Assembly: GCA_021790695.1 (NCBI GenBank)
Contig: JAJYGJ010000200.1
Location: 1-19,118, forward strand
Direction: 5' to 3'
Length of the DNA stretch: 19,118 bases
DNA from: Nitrospirota bacterium
GTDB lineage: Bacteria > Nitrospirota > Thermodesulfovibrionia > Thermodesulfovibrionales > JdFR-88
Shown: positions 1 through 5,594 of the stretch, one piece after another
Position numbering within the stretch: the stretch's first letter is position 1
Layout of the letters: every line of letters starts with the position of its first letter
Translations under genes and position numbers: made by a program
Notes under the pieces: model-generated
Seen by the model: only the letters and a program-made list of their open reading frames with translations
Told to the model about the DNA's origin: nothing
Databases searched by the model: none

Positions 1-111
1 AACCCTCCCGGTGGTATTTTAAGGAAATTACACACCTTTTGGGAATAGCTGAAATTAATTTGCAAAATTTTTGATTTGGAAATTCAGGTCAAGCTGTTTT
101 CCAATATGAGA

Positions 112-140
112 TTGTCACGCGGAATGAAATTTCTTACAAT
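112..140 (+). promoter_or_regulatory. Sigma-70-type promoter upstream of small ORF/uvrB
   Basis: TTGTCA (112-117), a 17-nt spacer and TACAAT (135-140): each hexamer is one mismatch from consensus and the spacing is ideal. Predicted start is near 147. It lies in an AT-rich stretch unlike the GC-rich coding sequence around it, and would transcribe the 42-codon ORF at 232 and probably uvrB. Seen in sequence; activity is inferred. Confidence 0.6.
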
Positions 141-147
141 TCGCGCG
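118..147. promoter_or_regulatory. Imperfect inverted repeat overlapping promoter spacer and -10
   Basis: CGCGGAAT (118-125) and ATTCGCG (139-145) form an imperfect inverted repeat with one extra G in the left arm. It covers the spacer and the -10 hexamer of the promoter at 112-140, a position typical of a repressor site. uvrB is often SOS-controlled, but this does not match a LexA box I can name, so the regulator is unknown. Confidence 0.25.
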
Positions 148-231
148 ACCAGCGATGTAAAAATGAGCATCAGTTACAACCGGAAAGAAACAGTTTTAGG
201 AAATTGAAACAATACAACATAGGAGGGGAAA

Positions 232-360
232 ATGAAACCTGTATTCAGGCGGAATGCGCGTCTATTTTCGAGAGAAACCCTCCCGGCACGGCTGAAACGC
301 GCGGCGGCGCTGGTGTGCTGTCCCGGAAATAACCTCAAAAGGGTGTCATGGCGGGACTGA
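232..360 (+). CDS. Possible small basic peptide, 42 aa, unknown function
   Basis: An ATG at 232 is preceded five bases upstream by an exact AGGAGG (221-226) in the context AGGAGGGGAAA, the best ribosome binding site in this part of the window. The frame runs 42 codons to TGA at 358-360. The peptide is rich in Arg and Lys (starting MKPVFRRNARLF), has a Cys-Cys pair near residues 29-30, and shows no signal peptide or membrane segment. I do not recognise it. It lies between the promoter at 112-140 and uvrB. It could be a real small protein, a leader peptide, or the remnant of a decayed gene that kept its initiation site. The strong SD is the only real support; codon content is not persuasive. 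Confidence 0.35.
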   Translation: MKPVFRRNARLFSRETLPARLKRAAALVCCPGNNLKRVSWRD

Positions 361-395
361 AACGGCATTGCGGCGCCACCGGGCGGGGACTTTCC

Positions 396-404
396 TGATA
401 AAAT
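396..404 (+). promoter_or_regulatory. Extended -10 promoter, likely leaderless start for uvrB
   Basis: TGaTAAAAT is an extended -10 element (TG 396-397, hexamer 399-404). The uvrB ATG begins 7 nt after the hexamer, so transcription would start at or one base before the A of the start codon. No convincing -35 is visible, which extended -10 promoters tolerate. There is no usable Shine-Dalgarno at proper distance before this ATG, consistent with a leaderless mRNA. A matching arrangement precedes trpC. Confidence 0.5.
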
Positions 405-411
405 AAAAGGG

Positions 412-2505
412 ATGCTATCCGCCGGCAAGACAGGAGGATTCAGGCTGGTCTCGGGCTTCGAGCCCAGGGGCGATCAGCCCAGGGCCATAGAAGCGCTTAC
501 AAAGGGGCTCGAAGGCGGCAAAAAACACCAGGTGCTCCTTGGCGTCACGGGCTCCGGCAAGACCTTCACGATCGCCAACGTCGTGGCCAGGACGGGACGC
601 CCCACCCTTCTGATAGCCCATAACAAGACCCTGGCCGCGCAGCTTTACGGCGAGATGAAGGAGCTTTTCCCGGAAAACAGCGTCGAATACTTCGTAAGCT
701 ACTACGATTACTACCAGCCGGAGGCCTATCTGCCCGCCTCGGACACCTACATCGAAAAGGACTCGGCGATAAACGACGACATAGACAGGCTCAGGCACTC
801 GGCGACCCGCGCCGTCCTGCTGCGCCGGGACGTGATAGTGGTGGCCTCGGTCTCCTGCATTTACGGCATCGGCTCGCCCGACGATTACATGGCCATGCAC
901 CTGGTCCTGGAGGAGGGGATGCGCACCTCCCGCAACGCCATCCTGAAACGGCTCGTGGAGATGCAGTACGCAAGGTCCGAGCCCGATTTTACAAGGGGCG
1001 ATTTCAGGGTGAGGGGCGATATCGTGGAGGTCTTCCCCTCCTTCTCGGCCGACAAGGCGCTCAGGATCGAGTTTTTCGGAGACGACATCGACGCCCTCTG
1101 GGAGTTCGATCCGCTCACGGGCGACAGGCTCCGCCGCTTCGGCAGGTTCGCCCTTTTCCCGAACAGCCACTGGATCACCCCCAGGGAGAGGCTTCAGCCC
1201 GCCCTGGCCGGCATAGAGACGGAACTCCGCGAGCGCATACAATTTTTCGAGAAACTGGGCAAGACGATGGAGGCCAGGCGCATAGAGCAGAGGACGATAT
1301 TCGACCTGGAGATGCTCAAGGAATTCGGCTACTGCCACGGCATCGAGAACTATTCGCGCCACTTGAGCGGGAGGCTGCCCGGCGAGCCGCCCTTCACCCT
1401 CATAGACTATTTCCCGGACGACATGCTGATGGTGATAGACGAATCCCATGCCACGGTGCCACAGATAGGCGGCATGTACGAGGGCGACCGCTCCCGGAAG
1501 CAGACCCTGATCGACTACGGTTTCCGGCTGCCCTCCGCGCTGGACAACCGCCCTCTGAAATGGAGCGAGTTCGAGCACCGGCAGAAGCGGACCATATACG
1601 TCTCCGCGACACCGGCGCCCTTTGAGCTGGGCAGGGCCGGAGGGGCGGTCGTGGAACAGATAGCCCGGCCCACGGGCCTCCTGGACCCGAAGATAACGGT
1701 AAAGCCCGCGTCCGGCCAGGTGGACGACCTCCTGGGCGAGATAGGAAAAAGGGCGAAGACGGGGGAACGCGTGCTCGTGACTACCCTCACAAAGAAGATG
1801 GCAGAGGACCTGACCGACCATTACATCCAGCTTGGCGTCAAGGCCCGCTATCTCCACTCCGACATCGACACGCTGGAGCGCGTGGAGATACTGAGGGACC
1901 TGCGCCTCGGCGTCTTTGACGTGCTCGTGGGGATAAACCTCCTTCGAGAGGGGCTCGATCTGCCGGAGGTCTCGCTGGTGGCGATCATGGACGCGGACAA
2001 GGAGGGGTTTTTGCGCTCGGAGCGCTCCCTGATACAGACCGCGGGGAGGACCGCCAGGAACGTAAACGGCGAGGTCATCTTCTATGCCGACACGGTGACG
2101 GCCTCGATGCAAAAGGCAATCGACGAGACCATGAGGCGGCGGCGCATCCAGGAGGAATATAACAGGGCAAACGGCATAGAGCCCCGGACCGTGAAGTCCA
2201 GTATAAAAGACATCCTGGGCAGCATCTACGAGCGCGACTATTTCACCGTCCGGGAGGAGCCGGAGGTCCAATATGAATCCGTGAGCGAGCAAACACTGGC
2301 CTCTCTTGAGAAGCAGATGAAGGATGCCGCCGCCAAACTGGAATTCGAAAAGGCCGCCGCCATCCGGGACAGGATAAGGAAGATGAAGCAGATGATGCTG
2401 GAGATAGGCTACAAGGAAAAACCGGCCGCGGTGAAAACCGGGGGCTCAAAAAAGGCGGGGAGCACGAAGGGCCGCCATCCGGTCCGGAAAACCCGGAAAA
2501 GGTAA
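412..2505 (+). CDS. uvrB: UvrABC system protein B (excinuclease subunit)
   Basis: UvrB is the DNA-loading helicase-like subunit of nucleotide excision repair: it receives damaged DNA from UvrA and recruits UvrC. The 697-aa product shows Walker A GVTGSGKT at residues 44-51, the aromatic beta-hairpin YYDYYQPEAY near residue 95 that clamps the DNA strand, the motif II sequence VIDESH at 341-346, helicase motifs such as LREGLDLPE and QTAGRTARN in the second half, and a C-terminal UVR domain (about 632-660) that binds UvrC. A Lys/Arg-rich tail of about 25 residues follows the UVR domain, making it slightly longer than the usual 670 or so. The conserved N-terminal block FRLVSGFEPRGDQP begins at residue 10, so about nine extra residues precede it. 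The ATG at 412 lacks an SD. An internal AGGAGG (432-437) lies 7 nt before an in-frame CTG (445), but starting there would remove the conserved F-x-L. Confidence 0.97.
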   Translation: MLSAGKTGGFRLVSGFEPRGDQPRAIEALTKGLEGGKKHQVLLGVTGSGKTFTIANVVARTGRPTLLIAHNKTLAAQLYGEMKELFPENSVEYFVSYYDYYQPEAYLPASDTYIEKDSAINDDIDRLRHSATRAVLLRRDVIVVASVSCIYGIGSPDDYMAMHLVLEEGMRTSRNAILKRLVEMQYARSEPDFTRGDFRVRGDIVEVFPSFSADKALRIEFFGDDIDALWEFDPLTGDRLRRFGRFALFPNSHWITPRERLQPALAGIETELRERIQFFEKLGKTMEARRIEQRTIFDLEMLKEFGYCHGIENYSRHLSGRLPGEPPFTLIDYFPDDMLMVIDESHATVPQIGGMYEGDRSRKQTLIDYGFRLPSALDNRPLKWSEFEHRQKRTIYVSATPAPFELGRAGGAVVEQIARPTGLLDPKITVKPASGQVDDLLGEIGKRAKTGERVLVTTLTKKMAEDLTDHYIQLGVKARYLHSDIDTLERVEILRDLRLGVFDVLVGINLLREGLDLPEVSLVAIMDADKEGFLRSERSLIQTAGRTARNVNGEVIFYADTVTASMQKAIDETMRRRRIQEEYNRANGIEPRTVKSSIKDILGSIYERDYFTVREEPEVQYESVSEQTLASLEKQMKDAAAKLEFEKAAAIRDRIRKMKQMMLEIGYKEKPAAVKTGGSKKAGSTKGRHPVRKTRKR

Positions 2506-2575
2506 TGTCGGAGTGGGGCCGACGGTTCGGCTCCTCACGCCAATTCGGGACGGCACTTCACGCGCGGGTTTCACC

Positions 2576-2600
2576 GGGGCCTTCCGGCCCTGGGGGCCGG
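2576..2600 (+). terminator. Overlapping GC-rich hairpins between uvrB and trpC
   Basis: Two mutually exclusive stems share GGCCC: GGGCC (2577-2581) with GGCCC (2586-2590), and CCGGCCC (2584-2590) with GGGCCGG (2594-2600) across a 3-nt loop. They could slow or end uvrB transcription, but no U-tract follows, so this is not a standard intrinsic terminator. They lie upstream of the predicted trpC start, so they would act only on read-through RNA. The rest of 2506-2634 shows no gene. Confidence 0.35.
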
Positions 2601-2619
2601 GTGGCGGCCGGGAGAGGTA

Positions 2620-2628
2620 TGGTAAAAT
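2620..2628 (+). promoter_or_regulatory. Extended -10 promoter, leaderless start for trpC
   Basis: TGgTAAAAT has TG at 2620-2621 and the hexamer at 2623-2628. With the trpC ATG at 2635, the hexamer sits at -12 to -7 relative to the A, the canonical distance, so the transcript should begin at the start codon. The only purine-rich stretch (GGAGAGG, 2611-2617) is 17 nt from the ATG, too far for a ribosome binding site, and would be upstream of the RNA start. No -35 match is obvious. Confidence 0.55.
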
Positions 2629-2634
2629 TGGTTC

Positions 2635-3432
2635 ATGGCGATACTCGATGAAATCCTTCTGAAGCGGAAAGAGAGGCTCGCCGCCGAAAAGAGGCGGCGG
2701 CCGATTGGCGAGATAAAATCCCGGGTCGGGGACGCCGGGCCCCCGAAGGACTTTTACAGTGCGATAAAGAGAAAAAGAGAAAGCGGGATAAACCTGATCG
2801 CGGAGGTCAAGAAGGCGTCGCCCTCGATGGGCCTTATCAGGGCGGATTTCGACCCGGCCGGCATCGCGGCCTTATACAGGGAGCGGGCCGCGGCAATCTC
2901 CGTACTCACCGAGGAGGATTTTTTCCAGGGCTCACTTTCATATCTGGATATCGTGAAAAAAACTTCCGGCAGGCCCGTCCTGAGGAAGGATTTTATCTTC
3001 GACCCCTATCAGATTTATGAAGCGAGGGCGGCGGGCGCGGACGCGCTCCTGCTCATAGCTAAGATACTGGGGTTGCACCAGGCCGGGGAGTTTCTGGCCA
3101 TGGCCCGCGAGCTTGGCCTGGGCGTTTTATTCGAAACGCACGATTTCAAGGACCTCGAAGCGGCCCTCCGCCTGGACGCGCCGGTAATCGGCATAAACAA
3201 CAGGGACCTGGAGACCCTGAGGGTGGACATAGAGACCACATTCAGGCTCAAAAGGGAAATCCCCGCGGGAAGGCCCGTCGTCTCTGAAAGCGGGATAGGC
3301 GGCAGGGCGGACGTCCTCCGGCTGGAAGATGCCGGGGTGGACGCCATACTCGTCGGGACCACCCTCATGAAGGCTTCCGACATAACCAAAACGATAGACG
3401 GCCTCATGGGCGTCTCCGCTCAAAGTTTTTAA
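2635..3432 (+). CDS. trpC: Indole-3-glycerol phosphate synthase
   Basis: Catalyses ring closure and decarboxylation of CdRP to indole-3-glycerol phosphate, the fourth step from chorismate to tryptophan, in the cytoplasm. The 265-aa product is a single (beta/alpha)8 barrel with the family's catalytic set: Glu57 and Lys59 in AEVKKASPSMG, Lys118 in LRKDF, Glu167 in LFETHD, Asn188 in GINNRDL, and the phosphate-binding VSESGI near the C-terminus. The start gives the usual short helical N-terminus (MAILDEILLKRKERL). It is a stand-alone TrpC, not the TrpCF fusion of enterics. trpF follows after 4 nt, so the two form a pair; no other trp gene is in the window. A leaderless promoter is predicted directly in front. 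Confidence 0.97.
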   Translation: MAILDEILLKRKERLAAEKRRRPIGEIKSRVGDAGPPKDFYSAIKRKRESGINLIAEVKKASPSMGLIRADFDPAGIAALYRERAAAISVLTEEDFFQGSLSYLDIVKKTSGRPVLRKDFIFDPYQIYEARAAGADALLLIAKILGLHQAGEFLAMARELGLGVLFETHDFKDLEAALRLDAPVIGINNRDLETLRVDIETTFRLKREIPAGRPVVSESGIGGRADVLRLEDAGVDAILVGTTLMKASDITKTIDGLMGVSAQSF

Positions 3433-3436
3433 AAAG

Positions 3437-4069
3437 ATGGTAAAGGTCAAGATCTGCGGGATAACAAACCATGACGACGCGCTCGCCGCGGCCGAGTTCG
3501 GGGCCGACGCCCTGGGGTTCGTCTTCTACAAAAAAAGCCCCCGGCACATAACGCCGGAAAAGGCCGCCCAAATAATATACCGGCTTCCTCCGTTCGTGGC
3601 CGCCGTGGGGGTATTCGTCGATGAAAAAAAAGAGGAGATCGAAAAGATAATGGGCCGGATCGGCCTGGACGCCGCCCAGTTCCACGGCAACGAGCCGCCC
3701 GAGGCCTGCGAAATCCCGCGAAGGACGATCAAGGCCATCCGGGTGAAGGAGCTTACGGACCTGGACCCCATGAGGCACTACCGGGTGTCGGCATTCCTGC
3801 TGGACGCTTACGCGCCCGGGGCCCTGGGCGGCACCGGGCAGGTCTTCAACTGGAGCATTGCGATCGACGCCAGGGCTTACGGCAAGATCATCCTCGCGGG
3901 CGGCCTTACGCCGGATAACGTGGCCGTGGCGGTACGGATGGTGAAACCCTACGGCGTGGATGTATCCTCCGGCGTGGAACTGGAGCCCGGCATAAAGGAC
4001 CACGAGAAGCTGCGGCTTTTCATCCAGCGGGCGAAAGAGGCGATCCCGGTGCCAGGATGGGTGCCGTAA
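3437..4069 (+). CDS. trpF: Phosphoribosylanthranilate isomerase
   Basis: Performs the Amadori rearrangement of PRA to CdRP, the substrate of TrpC, so the adjacent pair encodes successive steps. The 210-aa product has the family's catalytic residues: Cys7 as general base in VKICGIT and Asp123 as general acid in LLDAYAPG. The phosphate-binding segments LGGTGQVFNW and ILAGGLTPDNV are present, as is DVSSGVE near the C-terminus. Length is normal. It begins 4 nt after the trpC stop and has no clear SD (only AAAAAG), so translation is probably coupled to trpC. The stop codon directly abuts the palindromic element at 4070. Confidence 0.96.
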   Translation: MVKVKICGITNHDDALAAAEFGADALGFVFYKKSPRHITPEKAAQIIYRLPPFVAAVGVFVDEKKEEIEKIMGRIGLDAAQFHGNEPPEACEIPRRTIKAIRVKELTDLDPMRHYRVSAFLLDAYAPGALGGTGQVFNWSIAIDARAYGKIILAGGLTPDNVAVAVRMVKPYGVDVSSGVELEPGIKDHEKLRLFIQRAKEAIPVPGWVP

Positions 4070-4149
4070 GCGGCGGACCGGGCAATGGCGGAGTTAGCGA
4101 CACATAGCTTATTTTTCGTTGCCGATGCCGCCCCGGACTGAAGCGATAA

Positions 4150-4210
4150 GGGCCATCCACTGAGCACTCCCTCGCGCACCGGGTGCCCTTCAGGGCTCTG
4201 TGGATGGCCC
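4150..4210. repeat. Central long hairpin with perfect 11-bp stem
   Basis: GGGCCATCCAC (4150-4160) is perfectly complementary to GTGGATGGCCC (4200-4210). Pairing continues inward with GAGC/GCTC after one mismatch, and GCACC-G-GGTGC sits at the tip. It is not a tRNA: there is no anticodon arm or T-loop consensus. Whether it acts as RNA or DNA cannot be told from sequence. Confidence 0.6.
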
Positions 4211-4240
4211 GGCGGAAAGAGGCTTGCAAGGGGTCCCCGG

Positions 4241-4257
4241 AAAGCCGCAGGCTTTTT
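4241..4257 (+). terminator. Terminator candidate for trpCF
   Basis: AAAGCC (4241-4246), loop GCA, GGCTTT (4250-4255), then two more T residues. The stem is six perfect pairs, but the T-run is short and is followed by GGGG. It lies about 170 nt after trpF inside the palindromic element. Confidence 0.4.
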
Positions 4258-4273
4258 GGGGCAAGCGCGGCAT

Positions 4274-4291
4274 AAAAAAAGCTCAAAGAGC
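4274..4291 (-). terminator. Weak intrinsic terminator for the feo-queF operon
   Basis: Read on the - strand: GCTC, loop TTT, GAGC, then seven T residues, about 39 nt past the queF stop. The stem is only four pairs but the T7 tract is good. It lies within the right part of the palindromic element. Confidence 0.45.
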
Positions 4292-4329
4292 GAGTGCCGC
4301 CATTGCCCGGCCCGCTGCCTGGGTCCCCT

Positions 4330-4818
4330 TTACGGCTGTTCCCTGAGAGGGGTCGCGACCCGGATGACCGTCTTTACATTTCCCCTCGCGTTGAAATCGC
4401 CGGTCACTTCGAGATAACGGGGGACTAATCCCTTTTCAAGCTCGTCGAATATCCGGTTTGCCGCCGCCTCATGGGAGATGTATTCGCCGCGGAAGGAGTT
4501 CAGGAAGAGTTTAAGGGATTTCAGCTCCACTATCTTTTTGCCCGGCACGTAACGGACGCGGATGGACGCGAAATCGGGATACCCGGAGCGCGGACAAAGA
4601 CAGGTGAACTCCGGGAATTCTATGTTTATCTCATAGTCCCGCTCAAAGGCCGGGTTGTCCCAGAACTCCAGGGCCTGCGCCCTGATCGCCTTGTCGCCGT
4701 ACAGCCCGGCCACGGCGGCGGCCGCGCATCTTCCCCTGGCCGCCTTTTGCCTTTTCCCTTTTTCCTTTTTTGACGCGGGGCGCGCCTTTGAGCCCGCGCC
4801 GGTCCTTTCCGCGCTCAT
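4330..4818 (-). CDS. queF: NADPH-dependent preQ0 reductase (7-cyano-7-deazaguanine reductase)
   Basis: Reduces the nitrile of preQ0 to the aminomethyl of preQ1 in queuosine tRNA biosynthesis. The 162-aa product is the short, YkvM-type (unimodular) form. The catalytic pair is Cys75 in FTCLCP and Asp82 in GYPDFA, spaced seven residues apart as in Bacillus QueF (C55/D62). The substrate and NADPH motif ELKSLKLFLNSFR follows, with YISHE after it. The start is the ATG at 4816-4818, which overlaps the upstream stop as ATGA (4 nt); the open frame extends further upstream, but that part is the dtxR gene read in another frame. About 20 extra Lys/Arg/Ala-rich residues precede the conserved region. It is the last gene of the feoB-dtxR operon, an unusual partner for queuosine synthesis. 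Confidence 0.92.
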   Translation of the reverse strand: MSAERTGAGSKARPASKKEKGKRQKAARGRCAAAAVAGLYGDKAIRAQALEFWDNPAFERDYEINIEFPEFTCLCPRSGYPDFASIRVRYVPGKKIVELKSLKLFLNSFRGEYISHEAAANRIFDELEKGLVPRYLEVTGDFNARGNVKTVIRVATPLREQP

Positions 4819-5504
4819 ATCTTTTTGACGAATATCCCCTTTGCCACTTCCTCGTCCACCGCGATTGTGGTCTCGTCCACTTTCAGCACATAGGACGGCT
4901 TTTTCTGAATGAGCCTGACTTCGGCGCCCGCCACAAGCCCGATGCCGGCCAGCCTGTCTATCATCGGGGTCCTCAGAAAGACCACCTTGAACTCCTCGCC
5001 GACCTGCGAATCGGCAAGGGAGGCCACCAGAGGAGTGACCTTTCTTGCATAGAGCCGGCAGCATTTGCCCCTGGGAATGGGCCTGTTATGGGGACAGGTG
5101 GGCGGATGGCCCAGAAACGTGCAGATGGCCTCTTCCACCTCCGGGCTGATGGCGTGCTCGAACCTGCATGCGTCCACCTCATATTCGGGCAGGGCGAGGA
5201 TATCGGCAAAAAGCCTCTCGGCCAGCCTGTGCCTGCGGGTTATGTCCCTTGCGCGAAGTCTGCCGGCCTCGGTAAAGTCCACCTTGCCGTCCGAGATGGT
5301 GACAAGCCCGTCGGTCTGCATCGCGAGGACGGACGGCCCGTCTTTAACCTCCGATTGCAGTTGCAACTCCGATTGCAGTTGCTCGAGAGTGGCCTGTCTG
5401 CCCTGCTCCTGAAACTCCCACAGGGTCTCCAGGGCTTCGTCCTCGAACTGCCTTTTTTCGGTCTCCGGAGCGGCGCGGGGCCGGCGAAGCTCTTCCGGTA
5501 TCAT
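4815..5504 (-). CDS. DtxR-family iron-dependent regulator fused to FeoA domain
   Basis: The 229-aa protein joins two modules. Residues 15-90 form a winged helix-turn-helix and about 90-145 the DtxR dimerisation/metal domain. HRLAE (His92, Glu96) and CRFEH (Cys113, Glu116, His117) match the metal ligands H79/E83 and C102/E105/H106 of DtxR. The residue aligning with DtxR H98 is Glu109 here, so the ancillary site may differ. CPH and Cys148-Cys149 follow. Residues about 155-229 are an SH3-like FeoA domain (GIGLVAGAEVRL). No separate feoA is seen, so this domain may serve feoB. An SD GGGGGAG sits 7 nt before the ATG. feoB is 90 nt upstream, with a possible internal promoter in that gap; queF overlaps the stop by 4 nt. 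Repressor function is inferred from the family. A 6-residue duplication lies in the HTH. Confidence 0.9.
   Translation of the reverse strand: MIPEELRRPRAAPETEKRQFEDEALETLWEFQEQGRQATLEQLQSELQLQSEVKDGPSVLAMQTDGLVTISDGKVDFTEAGRLRARDITRRHRLAERLFADILALPEYEVDACRFEHAISPEVEEAICTFLGHPPTCPHNRPIPRGKCCRLYARKVTPLVASLADSQVGEEFKVVFLRTPMIDRLAGIGLVAGAEVRLIQKKPSYVLKVDETTIAVDEEVAKGIFVKKI
5349..5382 (-). repeat. 18-bp-period tandem duplication inside the DtxR HTH
   Basis: CTCCGATTGCAGTTGC occurs exactly twice (5349-5364 and 5367-5382), 18 bp apart and in frame. It encodes a LQSEL/LQSEV duplication at about residues 43-53, at the turn before the recognition helix. The perfect DNA identity suggests a recent event. 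Confidence 0.85.
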
Positions 5505-5560
5505 GCGGATCTCCCCCTGTCGGCCTTATCACCGCGGCGTCTCATCAATTTGCGTTCCAT

Positions 5561-5579
5561 CAATTTTCCAATTGTATCA
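5561..5579 (-). promoter_or_regulatory. Extended -10 promoter with overlapping palindrome, before dtxR-feoA
   Basis: On the - strand TGaTACAAT (5579-5571) is an extended -10 element; the start would be near 5565, giving about a 60-nt leader. CAATT-TTCC-AATTG (5561-5574) is a perfect 5+5 inverted repeat overlapping the -10 and start. CATCAATTT is also directly repeated at 5543-5551 and 5558-5566. This would let dtxR-queF be expressed apart from feoB and could be an autoregulatory operator. No clear -35. Confidence 0.4.
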
Positions 5580-5594
5580 TATCGGGCCCGGGCC

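Larger units (their letters stand above)
4070..4318. repeat. 249-bp imperfect palindrome (MITE-like or structured RNA)
   Basis: The ends are inverted repeats: 4070-4091 matches the reverse complement of 4297-4318 at 20 of 22 positions (shared core CCGGGCAATGGCGG). Further in, AGCTTATTTTTCG on the left and AGCTTTTTTTATG on the right-hand complement also correspond, and a strong hairpin occupies the centre (4150-4210). The element fills almost the whole gap between the convergent trpF and queF. It carries no ORF worth calling, and no target-site duplication is visible. It could be a non-autonomous transposon remnant, a REP-type element or a bidirectional terminator region. Confidence 0.6.

Noticed and set aside
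415..2292. 625-codon open frame on the - strand opposite uvrB
   Set aside because: It is the antisense shadow of a GC-rich gene with unmistakable UvrB motifs on the other strand, and the translation has no family resemblance.
2619..2651. 10-codon mini-ORF (MVKLVHGDTR) overlapping the trpC start
   Set aside because: It contains no Trp codons, and its ATG overlaps the predicted -10 element, so it would not be in the trpC mRNA.
4070..4100. Integron attC site (GTTAGC near 4093)
   Set aside because: GTTAGC does not complete the GTTRRRY core and no matching core site or integrase is present.
4150..4210. tRNA-like cloverleaf
   Set aside because: The long stem lacks a 7-bp acceptor, anticodon arm, T-loop GTTCRA and CCA-type end; better described as a hairpin repeat.
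4819..5064. N-terminal 82-codon extension of queF
   Set aside because: It overlaps dtxR in another frame; the ATGA junction at 4815-4818 gives the natural start.
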